The position numbers were made by a program, and so were the translations under genes. Below, one piece after another: positions 1-6,689 of a stretch of 38,425 nucleotides of DNA. The stretch is from assembly GCA_003132305.1 (NCBI GenBank), contig PKXJ01000012.1:2152-40576 (forward strand), read 5' to 3'. Origin of the DNA: Acidimicrobiaceae bacterium. Lineage in GTDB: Bacteria; Actinomycetota; Acidimicrobiia; Acidimicrobiales; RAAP-2. Under the pieces are notes generated by a model. It worked only from the letters and a program-made list of their open reading frames with translations, was not told the DNA's origin and did not search any database. Within the stretch, counting starts at the first letter, position 1, and every line of letters begins with the position of its first letter.

Positions 1-717
1 GAGAAGCTCTGGCCGATGTTCCTGCTCGCCCACGTCCCGGGTCAACGCCGATCGTCGTGGGTCGCGGTGTGGGCGATCCCCGGCGGCGTGCTCCTGCTCT
101 CGCCGGGGCTGCTCTTCGGGGTGGTGTGGCTCGCGTGGTGCGGGGCGGCAATGTTGTCCATGGGGCTCGGTGCGCACCTCTTCTCGTTGATGTTGCACGT
201 TCGCCATCGCCGACGTAAGGCCGATCTGCATCTGCTCTTCGTGGTCACGGCGGCGGCCTGGTTGGTCGTTGGGGTCGGCCTCGCCCTGGCGGGGGAACTG
301 ACGCTTGGACACCACCATCACCTGGGCGTCGCCCTGGTGGCGGCATCGATCGTGGCGATCAGTGGATGGCTGTTGGTGGCTCTGGTGGGCCACTCGCACA
401 AAGTCGTGCCCTTCATTTTGTGGTCGGCGCTGCGGGGGCGCGGTGTCAAGGAAAAGGCCGACGGCACCCAACTCATGTTTGCCGATCTCTACGACCACCG
501 CTGGGCCGCCATCGTCTACGGGCTCGTCACGACTGGCGTTGGTGCGGTGTGTCTCGGATTTGCTGCGTCGTTCTCGATTGCCATCGCTATTGGCGGCGGA
601 CTTTTCATCGCCACCGGTCTCTGCGTGGCAGCAAACCTATCCCTAACTACACTGCGACTGCCGTCTGGCACGGGCGCCGAACGACCCGTCGGCGAAGGCG
701 CACCGACGGGCTCCTGA
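1..717 (+). CDS. Multi-pass membrane protein, heme-copper/NnrS-like (5' partial)
   Basis: The frame is open from the first base of the window, so the 5' end is probably missing; the first internal ATG is at 16. The visible 238 residues hold about six hydrophobic segments (two near residues 15-60, one at 75-95, one at 100-125, two at 163-210) and a hydrophilic Pro/Gly-rich tail. A His-rich patch (GHHHHLG) and the motif GHSHKVVPFILW precede a cytoplasmic loop. The G-H-x-x-K-x-x-P-F-x-x-W pattern is what I associate with heme-copper-oxidase-like and NnrS-like membrane proteins, whose histidines may bind heme or metal. The neighbouring hemerythrin-DUF2249 and Cys-rich HTH genes fit a nitric oxide or oxygen stress context. 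The family assignment is an inference; only the membrane topology is directly visible. Confidence 0.6.
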   Translation, partial: EKLWPMFLLAHVPGQRRSSWVAVWAIPGGVLLLSPGLLFGVVWLAWCGAAMLSMGLGAHLFSLMLHVRHRRRKADLHLLFVVTAAAWLVVGVGLALAGELTLGHHHHLGVALVAASIVAISGWLLVALVGHSHKVVPFILWSALRGRGVKEKADGTQLMFADLYDHRWAAIVYGLVTTGVGAVCLGFAASFSIAIAIGGGLFIATGLCVAANLSLTTLRLPSGTGAERPVGEGAPTGS

Positions 718-914
718 TTCCTGGGCCGGGCCGCAAGTTACACCAAAGTTGGGCCGCGAGATAAACGTGAATCGACGAGCGAGAACTCGCCGCCGGCTAC
801 GTTACGGCTACGTTACGGCGACGTCGCTAGGCATCGAGACTTGGTAGAACCCTTCGCAGTTGATCGTTTCGAACTCGCGTCGGTTGCGCCGCCGCTCATC
901 GTCGTGCGCCTCTA

Positions 915-2159
915 TTATTCTCCGACTGACGTCGAAACGGGCGTTCTCCCGACGCGCACCCGCCACAGTTTCGGCCCGGACTCCAGATAGTCCCACGTGA
1001 ATTCACCGGCGTGCTGGGCTTCGAATTGGTAGCGCAATGGTTTCGGGTCGTGGTCGTTGACGATCACGAAGCCGCCCCCCGGGGAAAGGTGATCGTAGGT
1101 GGAAAAGATCACTTCGTGGCGCTGTCCGTGAGGGAGGACCCGCACGTCGAGCTCTTGAACCTTTGTTCCATCACGGGCATCACTCTCATTGGTGGTGGCG
1201 GCGCCGTACAACGGCCTGGTAATCCTCACGCGCCACACCTCGGGTCCGGACTCGATCGCGTCCCAGGTGAAGTCTCCCGCGTGCTCGGCTTCGAACTGGT
1301 AGCGCAGTGGCTTGGGATCGTGGTCGTTGACGAGCACGTAACCACTTCCGGGGGCGAGGGCGTGGAACTCGGAGAAGATTGTTTCGTGGCGCTGCGCCGG
1401 GGCCAGATGACGCACGTCAAGTTCTCGAATCGGCGTCTCGTCCGAGCCTTGGCGGCGCGAGCGCAGCGTGATCGGCTCGCTCGCTACCGTCCTGGCGAGT
1501 CGGTGCAGGCTGGCCGTGGTCTTGACGGCGAGCGCGGGTCTCGATGACCTCAGGGCGGCCCACGCCGAGGCGACCAGTTGGCAGGCTCGGTCACCGTGGC
1601 CGGCCTTCGAGAGTTCATTGGCCGCTTCGAGGAGAAGCGACAGGACGACTGCTTCGGAGTCGGCGCCCGGTGCTTTCTGCGAGGGTGGGTCGTTCGAAGT
1701 GGCGGTAGTCAGACGGTGCATCTGCTCCAGCAACTTGACGAGGTCCACGTCGTTATCTTCAAGGAGAGCGGGGAGTAGCAACTCGTTCTCCTTGACGACG
1801 TGGGTGGTAAAGAACGTGCCGATCTGCGTGGCCTGAGTGAGTGCCGCCGGGCCATTCGACGCGTTGGCCAGAGATTCGACGGCTGCGGTGAGCACACGGT
1901 GTTCGGCGATCATTTCGTTCACCGTGTTGGCCAGGTCCGCACGGGTGGCGGCCGTGCGGTAGATGGAGAGCTCTTCCGCCACTGCGTGGGGGATTACCTC
2001 CTCGGCGAGGTAGGTAACGAGTTCGGCTACCGCGGGCTCGTAAGCGATTCCCGAGTTCACGGCTTCGGCCAGCGCAGCGATCCTGTTATCGACGTCCGCC
2101 ACGAGCGTGCGGTGGTGCTGAAGCATCGTTTCGAGGGCTTCGATCTCAGTGATTGCCAT
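915..2159 (-). CDS. Hemerythrin HHE domain protein with two DUF2249 domains
   Basis: This 414-residue protein starts with a hemerythrin-like four-helix domain. Candidate di-iron ligands are H15/H16, H58, E62, H87, H120 and E124, spaced as in HHE proteins. After a linker it has two near-duplicate DUF2249 domains (about residues 246-315 and 335-405). Each begins with ELDVR and carries the segments Q-R-H-E and VNDHDPKPLRYQFEA. The start ATG lies behind a good AAAGGAG. Hemerythrin domains bind O2 or NO and can store or sense iron. DUF2249 domains recur beside denitrification and NO-handling genes, so a role in NO/O2 or iron-sulfur stress is plausible but not shown here. A TTCTAG-N6-CTAGAA palindrome sits 68 bp upstream, and the likely regulator is the next gene upstream. 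Confidence 0.88.
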   Translation of the reverse strand: MAITEIEALETMLQHHRTLVADVDNRIAALAEAVNSGIAYEPAVAELVTYLAEEVIPHAVAEELSIYRTAATRADLANTVNEMIAEHRVLTAAVESLANASNGPAALTQATQIGTFFTTHVVKENELLLPALLEDNDVDLVKLLEQMHRLTTATSNDPPSQKAPGADSEAVVLSLLLEAANELSKAGHGDRACQLVASAWAALRSSRPALAVKTTASLHRLARTVASEPITLRSRRQGSDETPIRELDVRHLAPAQRHETIFSEFHALAPGSGYVLVNDHDPKPLRYQFEAEHAGDFTWDAIESGPEVWRVRITRPLYGAATTNESDARDGTKVQELDVRVLPHGQRHEVIFSTYDHLSPGGGFVIVNDHDPKPLRYQFEAQHAGEFTWDYLESGPKLWRVRVGRTPVSTSVGE

Positions 2160-2226
2160 GACTTCCCACTCCTTTTACCGGTCGGCGAAGGATCGAGGAT
2201 TCGAGACGAATCACGCGGACCAGATT

Positions 2227-2244
2227 TTCTAGGCTAGACTAGAA
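2227..2244. promoter_or_regulatory. Candidate operator TTCTAG-N6-CTAGAA
   Basis: A perfect 6-bp inverted repeat (TTCTAG, 6-bp spacer, CTAGAA) lies 68 bp upstream of the hemerythrin-DUF2249 start. Related sites precede the HTH gene (3183-3200) and the reductase (4206-4232), so it is a candidate target of the Cys-rich HTH regulator. Confidence 0.5.
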
Positions 2245-2308
2245 TAACTTTACCACTTTCTCCATCGAACAGTGTCGCGAGTTCGCCGGTGACGCGCTCT
2301 CGCGAGGT

Positions 2309-2430
2309 CGGTATACCAGAGTCGTGTTCGACAGCGCGCCACTCAACCTCGGCGGCGCCCGACGCCCCCAGTCGATCTACTCGTTTGCTGGCGAGCAGGC
2401 TTTAGGGACAGTTGAACGATCGGTATACCA
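2309..2430. promoter_or_regulatory. Two GGTATACC motifs in a 317-bp intergenic stretch
   Basis: The gap 2160-2476 holds no convincing gene. Besides the palindrome at 2227-2244 it contains GGTATACC at 2310-2317 and again at 2422-2429. The first is followed by AGAG and resembles the GTATACCAGAA half of the site in front of the HTH gene (3183-3200). They may be extra binding sites of the same regulator; this is inference from similarity only. Confidence 0.3.
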
Positions 2431-2476
2431 CCAGTTTCATGGTCGGTCTACGACTCGACGTTTGTTTCGTTCGTGC

Positions 2477-3145
2477 CTACGTCGGGCGCGACACGAGGTC
2501 ACGCTTGAAAACGAGACGACAACCGGCCCGGTGGGGGTCTTTGGGGGTGAGACGGTCAACAGTGACGTCGCCGAGGCTTTCACTGAGACCCTTGGCCAGA
2601 CCGAGATGGAGTTGGCAGACCGTGTCGGGGTCGTCGGCCGCGACTTCTTCGAACGGACAGCGCCCGAGAACGAAGGTCACCTGACGGCCCCGTTCGCGGC
2701 GGGTCGGGCGAAAGCCACTCTCGATCAACTCGCGCTCGAGAGTCTCAACGGAATCATCCTGCTCGAAATGTTGGCGCCCTCGTTCGAGGCCGGCTTGACG
2801 ACCGATTTCGTAAGGACTCATCCCGTTCTTCAAAGCCCTACTAAGTAATCCGGCCAGCCACGCGTACAGTCCCGGTGTCTCCCACTTGCCAGCCGCCTCG
2901 GGGTGCAGTCGGTAGAGCAGACGGGGACGCCCCGCGACGCTGCGCCTCTCCACCTCTTCAATGACGAGGTCGGTCTCTTTCAGCACGGCGAGATGCTGGC
3001 GCACCGCGTTGTGATTCAGACCCACATAGTCGGTCAGCTCCGCTACTCCGACTGGCTGGTCGGAGTCAACGATGTAGCGGAACAGGCGGTAGCGCGTCGG
3101 GTCGCCCAGGGCCCGGGCCTCGAGTTGGATGTCGACCGCGTCCAT
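2477..3145 (-). CDS. ArsR/SufR-like winged-helix regulator with C-terminal Cys cluster
   Basis: The protein has 222 residues. Residues 8-75 form a winged helix (ALGDPTRYRLFRYI, then NAVRQHLAVLKETDLV as recognition helix region). The middle is helical and the C-terminus carries C163, C177 and C209 in CPF...VCQLH...AGC context, with H180 as a possible fourth ligand. This arrangement matches the COG2345/SufR class, in which cysteines hold an iron-sulfur cluster that responds to iron, redox state or NO. A palindromic site lies 38 bp upstream, suggesting autoregulation, and similar sites precede the hemerythrin gene and the reductase gene. The cluster and its signal are inferred from the Cys pattern. 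Confidence 0.82.
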   Translation of the reverse strand: MDAVDIQLEARALGDPTRYRLFRYIVDSDQPVGVAELTDYVGLNHNAVRQHLAVLKETDLVIEEVERRSVAGRPRLLYRLHPEAAGKWETPGLYAWLAGLLSRALKNGMSPYEIGRQAGLERGRQHFEQDDSVETLERELIESGFRPTRRERGRQVTFVLGRCPFEEVAADDPDTVCQLHLGLAKGLSESLGDVTVDRLTPKDPHRAGCRLVFKRDLVSRPT

Positions 3146-3182
3146 GAATCTCCTCGCGAGGCCAGTGGTGCAGCGCTTAGAT

Positions 3183-3200
3183 TTCTAGTGTATACCAGAA
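3183..3200. promoter_or_regulatory. Candidate operator TTCT-N10-AGAA with GTATAC core
   Basis: TTCTAGTGTATACCAGAA lies between the HTH gene start and the divergent pseudogene scrap. The TTCT/AGAA arms are inverted and the core GTATAC is itself a palindrome. The left arm TTCTAG and right flank AGAATAA are shared with the site at 2227-2244. Confidence 0.5.
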
Positions 3201-3309
3201 TAATCAATTCCCGACTGCATCGTGCCGTACTGCAACTCCGCTCTTCTGGGGAAGACTGACTATTCACGAGGGACATCCGCGTTTCAAGGCACGAACCGAA
3301 CTGCCGGTC

Positions 3310-3490
3310 GATGTCGTTCTGGAGGCTGGCAAGTACGACCGGTTCGTCTTTTGCGGTGAGGTAGCCGGTGGGAAATATGTCGCCTTCTGATTAGGACAGG
3401 GACGCGTGCTCGCGGGTATGAACGTCAACGTTTGGGGCGTTACCGAGGCCTCGTCCGCTCGGGCCAGCTCGACACTCTGCGGATGTCGAC
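3310..3490 (+). pseudogene. 3' remnant of a ferredoxin-reductase-like flavoprotein
   Basis: This stretch is a decayed copy of the C-terminal end of the intact flavoprotein at 6690-7937 (its bases about 7710-7870). Shared reading includes AGKYDRFVFCGEVAGGKY and LGQGRVLAGMNVNVWGVTEA. A TGG codon has become TGA (YVAF-stop-LGQG). About ten bases are then deleted after GTTACCGAGGCC, which shifts the frame before the gene end. No upstream part of the gene is recognisable, so it is a truncated, non-functional paralogue. The rest of the gap 3201-3642 shows no gene. Confidence 0.85.
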
Positions 3491-3642
3491 GTAGGTCGCC
3501 AGCAGTTGGTTTACCGTGAGCCTGCAGTAGTGAAGTGAAGACTCACGAATCAACTGATTCGTGGATGGTCCCCGATACCGGCGATATTTACCCGAATCAG
3601 TCCCCGTCTCCTGCAGCGCCGTGGTGATGCGAAAACTCGCGG

Positions 3643-4104
3643 CTACGCGCGATCCGTGTCCGGGTGGACGTAGCTTCCAACGGGAGTACGCAAGCCGACC
3701 GCCAGACGGTTCCATCCGTTGATGGCGACGATGGCGAGAGTGAGAGCGACAATCTCTTCGGGGCTGAACTGTTGCGCTACCCGCTCGTAGACGTCGTCGG
3801 GTGCACCCGAGCTTGGCAACAAAGTGAGCGCCTCGCACCAGGCAAGGGCCGCGCGTTCGCGCGACGAATAGACCGGCGCTTCGGGCCACACGACGACGAG
3901 GTGAAGGCGTTGACTCTCCATGCCGATACCCTGGGCATCCTTCGTGTGCATGTCCACGCAGTAGGCGCAGCCGTTCAACTGGGATGCTCGCACCTTCACC
4001 AACTCGAGCAACTCTCGATCGAGAGAGCTTGAGTGGACGACCGCTTCGAGTGTCGCCATGGCGTTGACCGCGGCGGGAAGGACGGTTCGGTAGTCGACGC
4101 GCAT
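3643..4104 (-). CDS. AhpD-like carboxymuconolactone decarboxylase family protein
   Basis: The protein is all-helical, 153 residues from the chosen ATG. It contains NGCAYCVDMH, the C-x-x-C-x-x-x-H motif of the AhpD/CMD family, in which the two cysteines act as a peroxidase-like thiol pair. I chose the start MRVDYRTV because AAAGGGG lies 7 bases before it; an earlier ATG at 4152 would add 16 residues with no site of its own. It is divergent from the FNR-type reductase, and the intergenic palindrome at 4206-4232 could serve both. A role in peroxide or thiol stress is inferred from the family. Confidence 0.85.
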   Translation of the reverse strand: MRVDYRTVLPAAVNAMATLEAVVHSSSLDRELLELVKVRASQLNGCAYCVDMHTKDAQGIGMESQRLHLVVVWPEAPVYSSRERAALAWCEALTLLPSSGAPDDVYERVAQQFSPEEIVALTLAIVAINGWNRLAVGLRTPVGSYVHPDTDRA

Positions 4105-4205
4105 GGTCATGCCCCTTTTGTTTGGATCGCTCATTGCCCGGAATGCTGTCAAATCTCCCGGCCGGTCAGTGCACGTTGGTTCGATTGTGGCGTACCGGGA
4201 TTAAC

Positions 4206-4232
4206 CTTTCTTCTAGTCCATGCTAGTGAAAG
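4206..4232. promoter_or_regulatory. Candidate operator between AhpD-like and reductase genes
   Basis: Nested inverted arms CTTTC...GAAAG and CTAG...CTAG, including a TTCTAG half identical to those at 2227 and 3183, occupy the region just upstream of the reductase. The right arm ends in GAAAGG, which may double as the ribosome binding site 8 bases before the GTG start. Confidence 0.42.
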
Positions 4233-4241
4233 GCTCGTCTC

Positions 4242-5048
4242 GTGGTCCCCCCAATTGACGCCACCGCCGCGTCCGCGGCCACGACCATCGCGCCCGCGCG
4301 GACTGTTCGTGACGTCTCGAGTCGCCAGCCGGCACGTTGGCAGAACGCCCGGGTGATCGACATCATCGAAGAGACGCCAGACGCCGTGACCTTGCGGCTG
4401 CGACTCGTAGATTCTGCCGATTTTCTCCCGGGCCAGTACTACAACGTGCGACTGACGGTAGCTGGCCGGACCGGTCCGATTCAACGGGCTTACTCCGTTG
4501 CCTCCTCACCCGTGCCGGAGACCTCCACCATCGATATTGGAGTTCGCGAGGTACCTGGCGGTTTAATCTCACCGCAACTGGTCCGGGGTCTCAGCGTGGG
4601 TGACCAGATCCAGGTGCGAGGTCCGGTTGGGCGTTTCACCTGGACGATGGAAGATGGTGGTCCGGTCCTGTTGGTCGGAGCGGGCAGCGGTGTGGTCCCG
4701 CTCATGAGCATGGTTCGCTATGCGGTAGCGGCCGATCTCGACATCCCGATGCGCCTCGTATGCTCGTCGAGCAGTTTCGACAGCGCCTTCTATCACCGTG
4801 ACTTGGCCAATTTGGCTGAACAGCATTCGTGGTTGGAGGTCGTGCACACCCTTACTCGTGATTCGAGCGATGTTCGAGCAGCACACCACCGCCGGATCGA
4901 CCACCGCATGATCGTCGAGGCCGTTGCGGGTCAGCTACCGAGACGTGCTTACATCTGTGGCCCGCCAGCGATGGTGGAAGACGTGCAGGGCTGGCTAGGT
5001 GAACTTGGCGTCGATCCGCACTGGGTCCGGATCGAGAAGTACGACTGA
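4242..5048 (+). CDS. FNR-type FAD/NAD(P)-binding oxidoreductase
   Basis: The 268 residues form one ferredoxin-NADP reductase module. After about 30 variable residues comes the FAD beta-barrel with RAYSVASS (about residues 86-93). The NAD(P) domain has GAGSGVVPLMSMVR (about 147-160) and the terminal motif CGPPAMVEDV. No iron-sulfur ferredoxin domain is attached, so electrons must pass to a separate partner. GTG at 4242 is used with GAAAGG upstream. Such reductases serve oxygenases, sulfite/molybdopterin oxidases or flavohemoprotein-like partners. No partner is evident here except, speculatively, the hemerythrin protein, which may share regulation. Confidence 0.85.
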   Translation: MVPPIDATAASAATTIAPARTVRDVSSRQPARWQNARVIDIIEETPDAVTLRLRLVDSADFLPGQYYNVRLTVAGRTGPIQRAYSVASSPVPETSTIDIGVREVPGGLISPQLVRGLSVGDQIQVRGPVGRFTWTMEDGGPVLLVGAGSGVVPLMSMVRYAVAADLDIPMRLVCSSSSFDSAFYHRDLANLAEQHSWLEVVHTLTRDSSDVRAAHHRRIDHRMIVEAVAGQLPRRAYICGPPAMVEDVQGWLGELGVDPHWVRIEKYD

Positions 5049-5284
5049 TGATCGAGCGCGACGTTCCTCGATTGAAAGACTGACAGAGTCGACGATTTGA
5101 AGTCTCCGAGCCGGTTGTCATCGTCCCCAGGGGGTCATTGACGATCCCACAACGACGGCGGATCGGTGCGATCGGAACGGCTCGTTGGTCCGCCGACTGA
5201 CGCGGGTGCACTCGCGCCGACCTAGGGCGTCGAATCGCGGGCGTCGCGTGCGTTCGGGCCACATGCCGTGCTATACCAACAGTC

Positions 5285-5620
5285 GTGGACATCGTCAAAC
5301 TTAGCGATACGCCCGGGTACGACAACAACAAGTTCATTGCGCAGCCGTTCATCGAGGGTTCGCAGTCCAACGTCAGGGTCATCAAGCTCAATCCGGGCCA
5401 GACCCTGCCCCCTCACCGGCACGCCTCGTCGGATCTCATGCTCTTCGCCGTGGAGGGTGAGGGAGTTCTCCAAACGGAAAACGGTACGATCGCGTTCGCT
5501 GCGGGTTCCCTCGCCTTTTACCGCGGCGATGAGGAGCTGCGCGTCGCGAACGAAGGTCAAGTCGGGCTGACGCTGCTGGCGTTCCTCGCCCCGCCATTCC
5601 CACCGCGTTCCGAAACGTGA
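5285..5620 (+). CDS. Small cupin domain protein
   Basis: The 111-residue protein is a single-domain cupin. The first metal motif is visible as PPHRHASSDLMLFAVEGEG (His-x-His, then Glu) and the second region is LAFYRGDEELRVANEG. The second histidine is absent, so metal binding may be incomplete. It lies about 240 bp after the reductase, and a TATACCA motif occurs just upstream (around 5272). No clear strong ribosome binding site precedes the ATG. The substrate is unknown. The 5049-5284 gap shows no gene. Confidence 0.8.
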   Translation: MDIVKLSDTPGYDNNKFIAQPFIEGSQSNVRVIKLNPGQTLPPHRHASSDLMLFAVEGEGVLQTENGTIAFAAGSLAFYRGDEELRVANEGQVGLTLLAFLAPPFPPRSET

Positions 5621-5651
5621 ACGATCGGAGACTTGCGGGGAGCGGCGCCTG

Positions 5652-5849
5652 ATGCCTGATCACGGCGAGCGGCCCAACGAGGAGTTGTTCGCCCCGTCAA
5701 TGATTACGCCCGACGTGGTGACGAGTTTCCGGTCTCAACTGACAACGGGCGAGGACGTGGTCGATCCGGCGACGCGGGCGGGTACGCGTCGGTGCACTGA
5801 CCGTAGCACCCGACGCAACGCAGAGCACGAACGCATCACGAACTTTTGA
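5652..5849 (+). CDS. Possible small hypothetical protein
   Basis: A 65-codon open frame (starts MPDHGERPNEELFAPSMITP) begins 31 bases after the cupin stop. It matches no family I recognise and has no strong ribosome binding site. It may be a remnant or non-coding. Confidence 0.2.
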   Translation: MPDHGERPNEELFAPSMITPDVVTSFRSQLTTGEDVVDPATRAGTRRCTDRSTRRNAEHERITNF

Positions 5850-5984
5850 ACAGTCTCGTCACGGATTTGAGCACGATCGTGACACGCTCTCAAATCATTT
5901 GACATTCGCATCATTCGAACGCAAACTGGGTTGGTAGCGGCCCCAACGTTTGATCGGTCTCCGACCGATTGAAGCGAATACATT

Positions 5985-5990
5985 AAGGAG
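5985..5990 (+). promoter_or_regulatory. Strong ribosome binding site AAGGAG deciding the repeat-peptide start
   Basis: AAGGAG sits four bases before the ATG at 5995. It selects MENSDAD... over the longer in-frame ATG at 5950, which has no such site, and argues that the plus-strand repeat frame is translated rather than the overlapping long minus-strand frame. Confidence 0.65.
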
Positions 5991-5994
5991 ATAT

Positions 5995-6234
5995 ATGGAA
6001 AACTCAGACGCCGATGCAGTAGGTGGCGCCGACCAACGTGACGCCGATGCGGTAGGTGGCGCCGACCGACGTGACGCCGATGCGGTAGGTGGCGCCGACC
6101 AACGTGACGCCGATGCGGTAGGTGGCGCCGACCAACGTGACGCCGAAGACGTCGGTGGCGTCGATCAACGTGACGCCGAAGACGTCGGTGGCGCCGACCA
6201 GGGGAACACCGACGTGAATGGCGGGTATAACTGA
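5995..6234 (+). CDS. Small acidic protein of six 11-residue tandem repeats
   Basis: The 79-residue product has a four-residue start (MENS), then six units of the type DADAVGGADQR (units 2, 5 and 6 vary as ...ADRR, DAEDVGGVDQR, DAEDVGGADQG), and ends NTDVNGGYN, a degenerate seventh unit. It is strongly acidic, with no Cys, no membrane segment and no signal peptide. The four-base spacing from AAGGAG is near optimal. No family is recognised. Tandem D/G-rich units resemble multi-core precursor peptides or low-complexity metal-binding tails, but no peptide-modifying enzyme lies nearby, so either reading is speculation. The downstream partner on the same strand, 450 bp away, is a ferredoxin-reductase-type flavoprotein. 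Confidence 0.6.
   Translation: MENSDADAVGGADQRDADAVGGADRRDADAVGGADQRDADAVGGADQRDAEDVGGVDQRDAEDVGGADQGNTDVNGGYN
6007..6204 (+). repeat. Tandem 33-bp repeat, six copies
   Basis: Six head-to-tail units of exactly 33 bp start at 6007, 6040, 6073, 6106, 6139 and 6172. The first four are nearly identical (core GATGCGGTAGGTGGCGCCGA); the last two share GAAGACGTCGGTGGCG. Unit length is a multiple of three, so copy-number change keeps the reading frame of the encoded peptide. Confidence 0.95.
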
Positions 6235-6442
6235 ACAACTTCATCGCGAACGGAGTCCCTCCAATGTCGCCGGAATAGGAGGGTCGGATTTTCGGAACGT
6301 TCGAAGAAGATTTTGTAATGAAAGAACTTCGAAGGGCTGGCGATGAGGTCGACAATTTAGACTCGTAGTATCTGAGGTTTTCTTCTCAACCCACTTGCAC
6401 GCTTGCGGGGAGTGACCTCTCGGGGTAGCAATTTCGATAAGT

Positions 6443-6479
6443 ACGTTCGCCTGAGACCGAGTGAGTCTCGGCCGAACGT
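6443..6479. repeat. Inverted repeat / stem-loop
   Basis: ACGTTCG at 6443-6449 pairs with CGAACGT at 6473-6479, and the interior GAGAC/GTCTC extends the stem with one or two mismatches. No T-run follows on either strand, so it is not a clear intrinsic terminator; it could be an operator or an RNA hairpin upstream of the flavoprotein. The gap 6235-6689 otherwise shows only the weak open frames noted here, including a 16-codon one at 6318-6368. Confidence 0.45.
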
Positions 6480-6553
6480 CGTTGTTCCAGCCCCTGGCAG
6501 CGTAAGCACGAAGGGGGTGCCGAAACATTCCCGGAAGTAGAGGAGTAACAAGG

Positions 6554-6685
6554 ATGACTGCATTAGCGCGGTTCGCGCGCCCACGTGGGTCCGTTCGTCG
6601 GGATTTGAGTGTGTGCCGATGGCGGTGGCCGCGCTGTCGAATGGTGTTCGTGTCAGAACCTTGTTCCGGGGGACGAAAGTCGTGA
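6554..6685 (+). CDS. Possible 43-residue leader ORF before the flavoprotein
   Basis: An ATG with GAGGAG about eight bases upstream opens a 43-codon Arg-rich frame (MTALARFARPRGSV...) that stops four bases before the flavoprotein ATG. That geometry would suit translational coupling. The sequence has no recognised family, so it may be a leader peptide, a gene remnant or chance. Confidence 0.25.
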   Translation: MTALARFARPRGSVRRDLSVCRWRWPRCRMVFVSEPCSGGRKS

Positions 6686-6689
6686 CGAG

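Noticed and set aside
6007-6204. CRISPR array
   Set aside because: The 33-bp units are contiguous with no unique spacers and keep one reading frame, so this is a coding tandem repeat. No Cas genes exist in the window.
5735-6355. Long minus-strand open frame (206 codons) over the 33-bp repeats, rich in Arg and His
   Set aside because: It is open only because the repeats lack stops on this strand. It has no ribosome binding site and the plus-strand frame has an excellent one.
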